NCBI GenBank assembly: GCA_948585895.1
Contig: CAPBNZ010000031.1
Span: forward strand, 1 to 20,830
Direction of reading: 5' to 3'
Length of the DNA stretch: 20,830 bases
DNA from: an uncultured Clostridia bacterium
GTDB taxonomy: Bacteria > Bacillota > Clostridia > TANB77 > CAG-508
The number at the start of each line of letters is the position of its first letter. Position 1 is the first letter of the stretch. The translations under genes were made by a program, and so were the position numbers. The notes under the pieces were generated by a model. That model saw nothing but the letters and a program-made list of their open reading frames with translations. It ran no database searches and was not told where the DNA came from. Positions 1 through 7,405 of the stretch are shown one piece after another.

Positions 1-237
1 AATAATTTTTTAAGTCACTTTTATAACACAGATTTTGATATGGAAAATCATTTAAGTTGGGAAAAAAAATATGCTAATCCTATCGAATTAGCAGAAATTA
101 TTGGAACTTTTATTGATAACTGTGAAGATTATGCTTTAACTATGTGGATTTGTTTAGATAAAAACATTTTTGTTCACATTACGCAAGAAAACGCAGATGA
201 TGTTATTCGATATCTATATGAACGTTTCCCTTACTAG
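1..237 (+). CDS. C-terminal part of an unknown protein, cut by the window edge
   Basis: The frame is open from base 1 to the TAG at 235-237, so this is the last 78 or so residues of a gene that begins upstream of the window. An ATG at 40 exists, but no ribosome binding site precedes it and the codons before it are open, so it is probably internal. The visible part is soluble, mixed alpha/beta and rather acidic, with aromatic residues (WEKKYANP, TMWICLDKN, YLYERFPY). I do not recognise a family. It converges on dtd, whose stop is 32 bases away on the other strand, and no clear terminator lies between them. Confidence 0.55.
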   Translation, partial: NNFLSHFYNTDFDMENHLSWEKKYANPIELAEIIGTFIDNCEDYALTMWICLDKNIFVHITQENADDVIRYLYERFPY

Positions 238-269
238 TTTGCCAAGAAGAACAACAAAACCTTTTAGTA

Positions 270-707
270 TTATTTTTCTAAGATAAGAGTGACTGGTCCA
301 TCATTTAAAAGGCTTACCTTCATATCAGCACCAAAGACACCTTTTTCAACATGAATATCATTTTTTTCGCATTCTTGGCAAAAATATTGGTATAGTTTAT
401 TTGCGTGTTCTGCTTTCGCTGCATCTATAAAAGAAGGTCTATTTCCATCGTTACAATTTGCATAAAGCGTAAATTGAGAAATAATTAATAATTCTCCATT
501 TACATCTTTTAAGGCTAAATTCATCTTATTATTTTCATCGGCAAATACTCGTAATTTACAAAGTTTTTTTACTAAGTAATCTGCGTGTTCTTTGGTATCA
601 TTATGTGTAATTCCCAATAATACCAAAAAACCTTTTTTAATTTCTCCAACTACCTTTTCATCTACCTCTACTTGTGCATTTTTTACTCTTTGTACTACAA
701 TTTTCAT
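270..707 (-). CDS. dtd: D-aminoacyl-tRNA deacylase
   Basis: Dtd hydrolyses D-amino acids (and mischarged glycine) from tRNA in the cytoplasm, a chiral proofreading step. The 145-residue length is the family's usual size. Diagnostic motifs are present: SQFTLYA at residues 77-83, followed by the RPSF segment, and NDGPVT at 135-140, which carries the cis-proline Gly-Pro pair that forms the D-chirality-selective pocket. The ATG start at 707 has an AAGGAG ribosome binding site about 6 bases upstream. The gene follows the zinc-ribbon gene by 16 bases on the same strand, so the two are probably co-transcribed. Family assignment is secure; the operon is inferred from spacing. Confidence 0.95.
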   Translation of the reverse strand: MKIVVQRVKNAQVEVDEKVVGEIKKGFLVLLGITHNDTKEHADYLVKKLCKLRVFADENNKMNLALKDVNGELLIISQFTLYANCNDGNRPSFIDAAKAEHANKLYQYFCQECEKNDIHVEKGVFGADMKVSLLNDGPVTLILEK

Positions 708-723
708 TTTCTACTCCTTGCAC

Positions 724-1305
724 CTACTCTTTTTTGTCTTCTTCTAATTTTACATTGGATTCTATTTCTACTGTTTTTTCTAAATTAGATTTTTCCTCTT
801 GTCTCTCCTCTATCTCATTATCTTGATTTCTTTTTTCTCCTTCTAAATCTTCCATAATTATTTGCTTTTCTATCTCATTATCTTCTTCTACTGTTGTATT
901 TTCTAATTCCTCTAGTATTTCTACGTCTTTTGCTGGGTCATATGTCTGTTCTTCTCCACAATTTGGACAAAACTTATCTTCTTTTTCAATTTCTTTATAA
1001 CAATTTTTGCATTGCTTCTTATCTTTTAATGCTAAGCATTCTTTTAATAGGCTATCTATTTCATCACTTAATACATCTATTTTTGTACATTGTTCCTCTA
1101 AGTCCTTCTTTATGCAAATATCTTCTTCTCTTATATGCTTTTCATATACTTTTTTCCCTATTTCTTCATAGATATCATTAATTTGTGTCTTTAGTTCTCC
1201 TATTTTAAATTTAAGCTTCGTTTCCTTTGCTATTTTACTAGTTTTATCAGCTGTAACTTTTGCAGCTTGGGTTGCTTTTTTTCCTAACTTATCAAAAAAA
1301 TCCAT
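724..1305 (-). CDS. Coiled-coil zinc-ribbon protein of unknown function
   Basis: This 193-residue protein opens with a basic, alanine- and lysine-rich helix (DKLGKKATQAAKVTADKTSK), continues as a long predicted coiled coil (about residues 35-95), and then has a short zinc ribbon with two CxxC pairs: CKNC and, 11 residues later, CPNC (about residues 99-117). The last 75 residues are low-complexity and very acidic, rich in Glu and Asp. There is no signal peptide or membrane segment. Small zinc-ribbon proteins of this shape are common and mostly uncharacterised in Firmicutes; no enzymatic role can be read from it. The start at 1305 has a GAGGAG ribosome binding site. It precedes dtd by 16 bases, and a 17-bp perfect palindrome lies 36 bases upstream. 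Confidence 0.8.
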   Translation of the reverse strand: MDFFDKLGKKATQAAKVTADKTSKIAKETKLKFKIGELKTQINDIYEEIGKKVYEKHIREEDICIKKDLEEQCTKIDVLSDEIDSLLKECLALKDKKQCKNCYKEIEKEDKFCPNCGEEQTYDPAKDVEILEELENTTVEEDNEIEKQIIMEDLEGEKRNQDNEIEERQEEKSNLEKTVEIESNVKLEEDKKE

Positions 1306-1340
1306 TTTTATCTCTCCTCTTTACAACAATTTTTGGAATA

Positions 1341-1357
1341 TTTTGAGATACTCAAAA
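1341..1357. promoter_or_regulatory. 17-bp perfect palindrome upstream of the zinc-ribbon gene
   Basis: TTTTGAG-ATA-CTCAAAA is a perfect inverted repeat with a 3-base centre, 36 bases ahead of the zinc-ribbon start codon. It could be an operator or a short hairpin in the leader. It lacks a following T-run on the minus strand, so a terminator is less likely. No regulator can be named. Confidence 0.35.
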
Positions 1358-1385
1358 CTATCTTACTCATTTGGTCTCATCGTTC

Positions 1386-1629
1386 GAAACATTGTCTTCG
1401 TTCCCTTGTTATTATTCCAATGCTGAAATCCTTAAAGTTGCAAGGCTATACTATAGTCTTTTAAAACACTATTATAAGCGACCAAACAAGCAATAATGAA
1501 TGCGATTGGAGCAACCTACCAATTCTTCTTTAGTATTAGAGGTTGCGACACACAAGGTGTAAAAAATACTATAGTACAACCTTGCAACTTTAAGATTTCA
1601 GTATTGAAGTAACTAACAAGCATTGTTTC
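1386..1629 (-). repeat. Long intergenic hairpin element, copy 1 of a three-copy motif family
   Basis: The 359-base gap between gpsA and the zinc-ribbon gene is mostly one imperfect inverted repeat. The left arm is about 1405-1457 and the right arm about 1568-1620; their inner 40 bases pair almost completely, including TTAAAGTTGCAAGG against CCTTGCAACTTTAA. Short outer arms (GAAACA at 1386, TGTTTC at 1624) may extend it. The 110-base interior holds a conserved 20-mer at 1541-1560, which recurs at 15643 and 16600, and a smaller hairpin (GCAACCT with AGGTTGC). No ORF fits the interior. It may be a structured RNA, a non-autonomous mobile element, or both. Confidence 0.7.
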
Positions 1630-1664
1630 CTTGTCTTTTTTATTATTTGATTTTTACGTTGCAA

Positions 1665-2648
1665 TTATTCACTTTTTTTATCTCTTGTCATTAATTTTTT
1701 GACAGCTTCTTGTGGATTTAGTTTTTTATAAATAACTTGATACACTACATCTACAATTGGCATTTCAATCTTATGTATCTTGCATAATTCGTAAGCAACT
1801 TCAATATTGTCTATACTTTCAATCACCATTCCTACTTCCTTTTGTGTTTCTTCTAGTGTTTTTCCTTGACCTATTAATTTTCCAGCTTTTCTGTTTCTAC
1901 TATGTTCACTAAGACAAGTTACAATTAAATCTCCTAACCCACTTAAGCCATAGAAAGTATCTTTTTCTCCTCCTAATTCTACTCCTAACCTTGTTAATTC
2001 TGTAAGCCCTCTTGTAATTAAAGCAGCAAAAGTATTATCACCTAAACCTATTCCTGCTGCTACTCCTGCACAAAATGCAATTATATTTTTTAAGGCTCCT
2101 CCTAATTCTACTCCTTTTACATCTTTTGAAGTATAAATTCTCATTTCATTGCACATAAAGGTGTCTTGTATTCTCTTTAAAACATCCTCATGTTTAGAAG
2201 CTACTACTAAAACAGTTGGAATCGCAACCGATACTTCTTCTGCATGGCTTGGACCTGATAATACCCCCACTTTTGCTGTAGGCATCTCTTCTAAAATAAC
2301 TTCATCTAAGGTTTTTAAACTTTCTTTCTCAAATCCTTTTGAACAAATGATAACTGGTTTATTTCCTACATATTGTTTATATTGTTTAAAAGTTTCTCTT
2401 GTAAATTTTGAAGGTGTTACATGTAATATAAATTCCGCTTCTTCTATTACTTCCTTAAAGTTATTCGAACATATTATATTTTCATGAACTACTAATTCTG
2501 GTAAAAATTTGCATTTTCTTTCTTCATTCATTAATCTTTTTTCTTCTTGATCAAAAGACCAAATCTTAATTTCATTTCCACATCTTGCTAAATGGGTAGC
2601 CAATGCTACGCCCCAACTTCCACTTCCAACAATTGCTATTTTACTCAT
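1665..2648 (-). CDS. gpsA: Glycerol-3-phosphate dehydrogenase [NAD(P)+]
   Basis: GpsA reduces dihydroxyacetone phosphate to sn-glycerol-3-phosphate, the backbone for phospholipids, in the cytoplasm. The 327-residue protein has the N-terminal dinucleotide-binding glycine motif GSGSWG at residues 8-13, a central segment ending in GVLSGPSHAEEV, and the C-terminal catalytic domain with ALKNIIA, a glycine-rich GVAAGIGLGDN stretch and LSGLGDL followed by SRNRKAG. Length and motifs match the family. It follows plsY by 58 bases on the same strand. PlsY consumes the product of GpsA, so der-plsY-gpsA looks like one transcript. The transcript then runs into the long hairpin at 1629-1386, which may end or process it. 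Confidence 0.96.
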   Translation of the reverse strand: MSKIAIVGSGSWGVALATHLARCGNEIKIWSFDQEEKRLMNEERKCKFLPELVVHENIICSNNFKEVIEEAEFILHVTPSKFTRETFKQYKQYVGNKPVIICSKGFEKESLKTLDEVILEEMPTAKVGVLSGPSHAEEVSVAIPTVLVVASKHEDVLKRIQDTFMCNEMRIYTSKDVKGVELGGALKNIIAFCAGVAAGIGLGDNTFAALITRGLTELTRLGVELGGEKDTFYGLSGLGDLIVTCLSEHSRNRKAGKLIGQGKTLEETQKEVGMVIESIDNIEVAYELCKIHKIEMPIVDVVYQVIYKKLNPQEAVKKLMTRDKKSE

Positions 2649-2706
2649 TTTACTTTCCTTTCTTTGTTGGTATTTGTCTTATACCTTTTTAATATATGCT
2701 ACTTTT

Positions 2707-3345
2707 TTATTTCTTAAAACTTATCTTATTTTCTGTTCCATTCAATAATCTTGTTATATTACTTCTATGATTATATAAAACAATGATTGCTAAAATTATA
2801 CTATATATTAAATAAGTGCTTCCTTTTTTATCCTGTGTTAATACCGTATAACTATCATTAATAAATAAAGTTAATACTGGAAACAATATCGCAGCTGAAC
2901 AAGATCCTAATGATACCATTCTTGTTAATACCATTAATACCAAAGCAAATACAAGACAAATTAATCCTATTTTCCAATTACTCATTAATAAAACTCCTAA
3001 AGATGTAGCTACTCCTTTTCCTCCTTTAAAACCAAAAAAGATTGGAAAGGTATGACCTAATACAACTGCAATTCCTGCAATTTGAAGAAGCAATTCTTTA
3101 TTTGCTCCTTCTATTATATTTCCCATAATAATAGCAATAATAATAGCAACTACCCCTTTTAAAATATCACATACTAAAGTTAATCCTGCTGCCTTTTTTC
3201 CTACTGTACGTAATACATTTGTACTTCCAGCATTTCCACTTCCTTTTTCTCTTACATCAAATCCTGCTATCTTTTTGCTAATCATAACAGAAAAATTTAC
3301 ACTTCCTATGCAATAAGCAATAATGGCAATCATACATTCTATCAT
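2707..3345 (-). CDS. plsY: Acyl-phosphate:glycerol-3-phosphate acyltransferase, membrane protein
   Basis: PlsY transfers an acyl group from acyl-phosphate to glycerol-3-phosphate, making lysophosphatidate at the inner face of the membrane. The 212-residue protein has several hydrophobic segments and the family's motifs: GSGNAGSTNVLRT (about residues 36-48), and GHTFPIFFGFKGGKG (about 97-111), whose glycine-rich part contacts the phosphate. The ATG at 3345 has a GGAGG-like ribosome binding site. It lies between der and gpsA, an order known from other Firmicutes, and shares its substrate with gpsA. A palindromic repeat (3364-3403) fills most of the gap to der. Confidence 0.95.
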   Translation of the reverse strand: MIECMIAIIAYCIGSVNFSVMISKKIAGFDVREKGSGNAGSTNVLRTVGKKAAGLTLVCDILKGVVAIIIAIIMGNIIEGANKELLLQIAGIAVVLGHTFPIFFGFKGGKGVATSLGVLLMSNWKIGLICLVFALVLMVLTRMVSLGSCSAAILFPVLTLFINDSYTVLTQDKKGSTYLIYSIILAIIVLYNHRSNITRLLNGTENKISFKK

Positions 3346-3363
3346 TTCTTATCTCCTCCTTTT

Positions 3364-3403
3364 GTCTCCATTTAAACCCGGAACCAATGGGGATAATGGA
3401 GAC
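3364..3403. repeat. REP-like palindrome between der and plsY (copy A)
   Basis: A 40-bp element bounded by GTCTCCATT (3364-3372) and its complement AATGGAGAC (3395-3403), with an inner CCC/GGGG pairing (CCCGG at 3378, TGGGG at 3389). The first 29 bases recur at 7369. Its right edge overlaps the der stop codon. It looks like a small dispersed palindromic repeat of the REP type. Whether a transposase mobilises it cannot be seen here. Confidence 0.7.
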
Positions 3404-4729
3404 TAAATATCTTTCTCATTTTTTTCTCTTACAAGGATTCTAACTGGTGTTCCCTCCAGTCCAAATTCTTTTCTAATTTGATTTACTAAGTATCTTTCAT
3501 AAGAGAAATGAAATAATTCTTTATTATTGACAAATATAATAAATGTGGGTGGTTTTGTTGATGCTTGTGTTCCATAATATATTTTTAGCCTTTTTCCTTT
3601 ATCTGTTGGTGGCTGAACAATAGCTATTGCCTCGTTGATTACTTGATTTAAAATAGAAGTCGATACTCTCATTGCATTTTGCTCTGCCACATAATGGATT
3701 AAATCAAATAATTTGTTTATCCTTTGTCCTGTTTTAGCTGATACAAATAACATTGGTGCATATGATAAATATTTTAATTTATCATATACTTCCTTTTTAT
3801 ATTTTTCCAATGTTCCTGTTTCTTTTTCAATAACATCCCATTTGTTTACTACAATAATAACAGCTTTCCCAGCTTCATGTGCTTCTCCTGCTATCTTAGC
3901 ATCTTGGTCGGTAACCCCTTCTGTGGCATCTATCATCATTAAGCAGACATCTGCTCTTTCAATAGCTAATAATGTTCTCATAATGCTAAACTTCTCAATC
4001 GACTCTTTTACTTTACTTTTTCTTCGAATTCCTGCTGTATCAATCAATACATATTTTCCATTTTCATTTTCAAATTCAGTATCAATTGCATCACGTGTTG
4101 TTCCTGCTATATCACTTACAATTGCCCTATTTTCTCCTAAAATTTTATTAATTAAAGAAGATTTTCCCACATTTGGTTTCCCAATAACAGCTACTTTAAT
4201 ACTCTTATCTTCTTCTTCCTTTTCTATTTTTGGAGGAAACTTCTCATAGATTTCATCCAATACATCCCCTACGCCAATAGCATTCGTAGCTGAAATTGGA
4301 TGTGGCTCTCCAATTCCTAAGTTATAAAATTCATAAGCTTCCTGCTTATCTTTATCAAAATTATCTGCTTTATTACAAACTAATACAATTGGCTTCCTTG
4401 ATTTTTTAAGCATTAAAGCTATTTCTTTATCAGCAGCTGTTACACCTTGCCTAATATCAGTTAAAAATAGAATCACATCTGCCATCGTTATCGCCAGATT
4501 GGCTTGTTCTCTCATTTGAGACAAAATAATGTCTTCCGAATCAGGCTCAATACCTCCAGTATCAATTAATGTAAAATCTCTTCCTCTCCAATTGGTTTCT
4601 GCATATATTCTATCTCTTGTAACACCTGGTGTATCTTGTACAATTGATATTCTACTTCCTGCTAAATAATTGAAAAAAGTCGACTTTCCTACATTTGGTT
4701 TTCCGTATAATTGCTACAATTGGTTTCAT
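3403..4729 (-). CDS. der: Ribosome-assembly GTPase Der (EngA), read through a +1 frameshift at a CGG codon
   Basis: Der has two tandem GTPase domains and a KH-like C-terminal domain and is needed for assembly of the 50S subunit; it is essential in the bacteria tested. From the ATG at 4729 the 0 frame encodes MKPIVAII and then meets CGG (4703-4705); without a shift it stops after 25 codons. Skipping the C gives GGA and continues as GKPNVGKST, the G1 motif of domain 1, then DTPGVTRDR, DTGGI, the long linker, and domain 2 (GKPNVGKSS, DIAGTTRDA, DTAGIRRK, NKWD). The joined product is about 441 aa, the normal Der length. No ribosome binding site precedes the ATG; an in-frame TTG at 4792 has AAAGGAG 8 bases upstream and would add 21 residues encoded by a repeat. 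An intact ORF without the shift starts only at 4524 and would lack the first P-loop. Confidence 0.88.
4702..4708 (-). other. Candidate +1 frameshift site in der (ATA CGG A)
   Basis: On the minus strand the in-frame codons are GCA ATT ATA CGG AAA. Homologous Der proteins need Gly right after the Ile; reading ATA, skipping C and reading GGA supplies it exactly. The CGG lies in the ninth codon from the ATG. I see no upstream Shine-Dalgarno-like stimulator and no strong downstream hairpin, so any slip would depend on the codon itself. Confidence 0.6.
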
Positions 4730-4734
4730 TTGGT

Positions 4735-4784
4735 TACTTTTGGGACAGGCACAAACTATCCACTTATGGATACTTTTGGGACAG
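4735..4784. repeat. GGGACAG repeat pair around a hairpin, upstream of der
   Basis: TACTTTTGGGACAG occurs twice as a direct repeat (4735-4748 and 4771-4784), flanking a perfect hairpin TATCCA-CTTA-TGGATA (4757-4772). The unit sits between the ribosome binding site of der (4801-4807 on the complement) and its conserved ATG (4729). GGGACAG also appears in the inverted repeat at 8792-8905, so the two may belong to one repeat family. Confidence 0.6.
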
Positions 4785-4824
4785 ATTACCAATTCCCATT
4801 CTCCTTTCTTTTTTCGATATGTAT

Positions 4825-4854
4825 AGTATATCATATTGTCTTAAAAAAAAGCAA
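4825..4854 (-). promoter_or_regulatory. Sigma-A-like promoter for der-plsY-gpsA
   Basis: TTGCTT (4849-4854) and TATACT (4825-4830) are separated by 18 bases on the minus strand, 17 bases upstream of an AAAGGAG ribosome binding site. This fits a housekeeping promoter for the der operon. Confidence 0.55.
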
Positions 4855-4954
4855 CATTTAGAGCTATGAAAATCACTGCCATCATGAATTAATCCATGTT
4901 TTTTCTTACAGCTAGTTATATTCCTTTTCTCTTGTCTCCCCCTATGTGTATCAT

Positions 4955-4997
4955 AAAAACTGTTGTCTAGATTCTTATCTTATAACAACAGTTTTTA
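4955..4997 (-). terminator. Rho-independent terminator of pyk
   Basis: A 12-bp stem pairs AAAAACTGTTGT with ACAACAGTTTTT (4955-4966 with 4985-4996, 18-base loop), ending in a T-run on either strand. It lies about 20 bases past the pyk stop and upstream of the der promoter, separating the two transcripts. Confidence 0.75.
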
Positions 4998-5016
4998 CTT
5001 TTCCTATTTTATTCTT

Positions 5017-6453
5017 TTATATTTTAGCAATTCCGCCAATAATTTTGCTCTCTTCTGCTGATGCTAACCACTTAGCACCTCCTGAAACAACTACCATATC
5101 GCCTTTTTCTAAAATTCCCTTTTGTTTTAATTTATCAATTCCTTCTTCTATAATATCATCAATAATTTCTTTCTTTTCTACATAGATTGGTGTTACATTC
5201 CATGCAATGGCTAATTGATTGTATGTTCTTCTATTGTCTGTAATTGCTAAAATTGGACATCCTACTCCCATTCCTGCAAATCTTCTTGCAGAATCTCCTG
5301 TATTTGTATAACATACAATAGCATCTGCATCTAAGTTCATTGCCATAACGGCTGTTGAATAAGCAATTTTACTTTCAAGGCTGTTCATTTGTATATTTTC
5401 ATTTTCTCTAAATTTTTTCCAGTAATCAATGTCTTTTTCTACTCTATTTGCTATTTTTACCATAGTTTGAACACACTCAACTGGGTATTTTCCCATAGCA
5501 CATTCTCCTGATAACATAACAGCACTGGTTCTGTCATAAATAGCATTGGCAACGTCACTAGCCTCTGCTCTTGTTGGTAATGGATTATATGTCATAGTTT
5601 CTAGCATTTGTGTTGCTGTAATAGCTGGTTTATTAGCTTTATTTGATAATTTGATAAATCTTTTTTGCATAACTGGTGGTTCTGTAAAATCTGTTTCTGT
5701 AGCCATATCCCCACGAGCAATCATTTGAACATCAGCATTATCAACAATTTCTTCCATATGTTCTAAACCTTCTACGTTTTCTACCTTTGTGATAATTTTG
5801 ATGTCTTTTCCTCCATTTTCATCTAATACTTTTCTTACTTGGTCAATGTCATCTTTATTTCTTGCAAAAGACATAGCAACATAATCATAATCATGCTCGC
5901 AAGCTGTTATTAAATCATCAATGTCTTTTTGTTTCAAAGCTGGTAGACGTACTGCTGTTCCTGGTAAATTAATTGTCTTTCTGCTTCCTAAACCATTTCC
6001 ATGTACAACAGTACATACGATATCTTTATCTACAATTTCGTCTATTACTAATTCAATTGCACCATCATCAATTAATACTTTGCTTCCTGGTTTTACATCT
6101 TTGTATAATTCTTTATAAGATACAGAAACTTTATCTTTATCTCCTACAATGTCTTCGTTTACTAGTGTGAATTTTTGTCCATCTTCTAATTTTATTTTTT
6201 CATTTTTTCCTGTTACTAACATTCCTGTTCTAATTTCTGGACCTTGCATATCTAATAATAATGCAACTGGTATGTCTAGCTCTTTTCTCAACTTAATGAT
6301 TTCTTCTGTTTTTTCAGATTGTTCATCCCAACTTCCATGTGAATAGTTAATTCTTGTAACATTTAATCCTGCTTCAAATAGCTCTTTTAATTTGTATTCA
6401 CTAGCAGGTCCAATTGTTCCAACAATTTTTGTTTTTCTTAAAACTTTGTTCAT
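5017..6453 (-). CDS. pyk: Pyruvate kinase
   Basis: Pyruvate kinase makes pyruvate and ATP from phosphoenolpyruvate, the last step of glycolysis. The 478 residues cover the catalytic barrel and C-terminal regulatory domain, without the extra C-terminal PEP-utiliser domain seen in some Bacilli. Visible motifs are TKIVGTIGPAS at residues 7-17, the substrate-binding RINYSHG, LDMQGPEIRTG, the lid domain, the metal-binding Glu region (KVENVEGLE), MIARGDMATE, and TATQMLETM followed by PTRAEASDVANA. The ATG at 6453 has an AAAGG-type ribosome binding site. It has its own promoter (6538-6567) and terminator (4955-4997), so it is probably monocistronic. With pgi next door it forms a loose glycolytic pair. 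Confidence 0.97.
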   Translation of the reverse strand: MNKVLRKTKIVGTIGPASEYKLKELFEAGLNVTRINYSHGSWDEQSEKTEEIIKLRKELDIPVALLLDMQGPEIRTGMLVTGKNEKIKLEDGQKFTLVNEDIVGDKDKVSVSYKELYKDVKPGSKVLIDDGAIELVIDEIVDKDIVCTVVHGNGLGSRKTINLPGTAVRLPALKQKDIDDLITACEHDYDYVAMSFARNKDDIDQVRKVLDENGGKDIKIITKVENVEGLEHMEEIVDNADVQMIARGDMATETDFTEPPVMQKRFIKLSNKANKPAITATQMLETMTYNPLPTRAEASDVANAIYDRTSAVMLSGECAMGKYPVECVQTMVKIANRVEKDIDYWKKFRENENIQMNSLESKIAYSTAVMAMNLDADAIVCYTNTGDSARRFAGMGVGCPILAITDNRRTYNQLAIAWNVTPIYVEKKEIIDDIIEEGIDKLKQKGILEKGDMVVVSGGAKWLASAEESKIIGGIAKI

Positions 6454-6537
6454 TTTACTTTCATTCCTTTCTTAAGGTAACTTCGTTTGTTTATGTTATT
6501 TTCAAACAAAATCCCTTTCTAATTAAAACCATTTTTT

Positions 6538-6567
6538 ATTATAACATATATGTTTTCCAAAATTCAA
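6538..6567 (-). promoter_or_regulatory. Promoter of pyk
   Basis: TTGAAT (6562-6567) and TATAAT (6538-6543) on the minus strand are 18 bases apart. The transcript would have a leader of about 80 bases with a small hairpin (TTTGTTT with AAACAAA) before the start codon. Confidence 0.65.
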
Positions 6568-6576
6568 CATTTTTCT

Positions 6577-6613
6577 TGATTTTTTATGATTTTAGGGACG
6601 GAGGAAAAAATCA
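6577..6613. repeat. Small palindrome overlapping the thioesterase stop
   Basis: TGATTTTTT (6577-6585) and AAAAAATCA (6605-6613) are perfect complements around an interior containing AGGGACGG. The right arm ends in the TGA stop codon of the thioesterase gene. It could help terminate that transcript or be a degenerate member of the GGGAC repeat family. Confidence 0.4.
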
Positions 6614-7336
6614 TTGTAATTCAATTATGGCATGTAATATTTTTTCTTCTTCATTTTGGATTACCACAATATGTTTATCATCTTCATAAGAATATTTACA
6701 AATAACGGTATCCCCTAGTTTTATTTCTTTTTTATACATAATTCTTATTTCATCAAATATGTTTTGGTTATATATCTCTTCTGGTAAAGCTTCATATGCT
6801 AAATCTAAATAATATAAATTATGCATATGTCCAATTATATCTATATCTTTCCTTTTAGTTTGATATATTATACTATTTTTATAATTTTTAGGTAACTTTA
6901 TTTTTTCAATTTCTTTTTCTTCAAATACAAACTTCTCTGGTTCTGATTCATATTTGTTAGCTACCTCCGGTTCTATTTTGGCAATTCTTTTAGTCTTATT
7001 ATTAATTAGTAACCATCTAGAAGAAGCTACTACACAAAGATTATTATTTTCATCATAAATTTCAAAGTCACGATACGCATAACATTTTATGATATTTCTT
7101 GACCATGTGTGTATATGTAAAACTTGTCCATACTGTGGTCTTTTTATTACTTTTACTTTCCAATCTAATAATAACCATGTTAAATGTGTTGTATCAGAAG
7201 TATTTACGCCATATCCTACGCTATCTGAATGATAAGCTGCTATATCTTCTAAATATTCTAATATTGCTTTATTATTTACTTGATTTTCTTTACCTACATC
7301 TTTTAATCCTATTTTAAATTCTTCTTTATAAATCAT
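6611..7336 (-). CDS. Acyl-ACP thioesterase
   Basis: This 241-residue protein looks like the bacterial acyl-ACP thioesterase family related to plant FatA/FatB, which frees fatty acids from acyl carrier protein. It has a double hotdog layout: an N-terminal hotdog starting YKEEFKIGLKDVG with the helix that leads into HLTWLLLDW (about residues 51-59), followed by RPQYGQVLHIHTW, SRNI and VASSRWLLIN, and a second hotdog starting RKDIDIIGHMHNLYYLDLA, where the His-x-His-Asn pattern corresponds to the active-site Asn/His segment. There is no signal peptide. The start at 7336 has a GAGAGGAAA ribosome binding site. It follows pgi by 69 bases that hold a palindromic repeat, so read-through from the pgi promoter is plausible. 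The substrate chain length cannot be told. Confidence 0.85.
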   Translation of the reverse strand: MIYKEEFKIGLKDVGKENQVNNKAILEYLEDIAAYHSDSVGYGVNTSDTTHLTWLLLDWKVKVIKRPQYGQVLHIHTWSRNIIKCYAYRDFEIYDENNNLCVVASSRWLLINNKTKRIAKIEPEVANKYESEPEKFVFEEKEIEKIKLPKNYKNSIIYQTKRKDIDIIGHMHNLYYLDLAYEALPEEIYNQNIFDEIRIMYKKEIKLGDTVICKYSYEDDKHIVVIQNEEEKILHAIIELQ

Positions 7337-7368
7337 TTTGTTTCCTCTCTTTGTTCACTAATACATCT

Positions 7369-7399
7369 GTCTCCATTTAAACCCGGAACCAATGGGGAC
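7369..7399. repeat. REP-like palindrome between pgi and the thioesterase gene (copy B)
   Basis: The first 29 bases are identical to the element at 3364, but it ends earlier, with GGGGAC pairing to the opening GTCTCC through one wobble. It lies in the 69-base gap after the pgi stop. Confidence 0.7.
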
Positions 7400-7405
7400 T
7401 AACAA

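Noticed and set aside
1541..1560. The conserved 20-mer as a c-di-GMP or other known riboswitch, or an integron attC site
   Set aside because: The loop resembles GACGCAAAG only loosely and the rest of the c-di-GMP-I core is missing; the arms lack the attC core-site pattern GTTRRRY with its partner.
3403..4524. A shorter der starting at 4524, or two separate spoIIP genes
   Set aside because: Starting at 4524 would remove the first P-loop and switch regions, which lie upstream in the same frame as far as 4704. The spoIIP halves likewise join into one family-length protein.
4652..4834. A separate 60-codon minus-strand gene upstream of der
   Set aside because: Its middle encodes the start of Der (MKPIVAII) and the rest is der sequence in the wrong frame after the CGG; it is the 0-frame end of der, not a gene.
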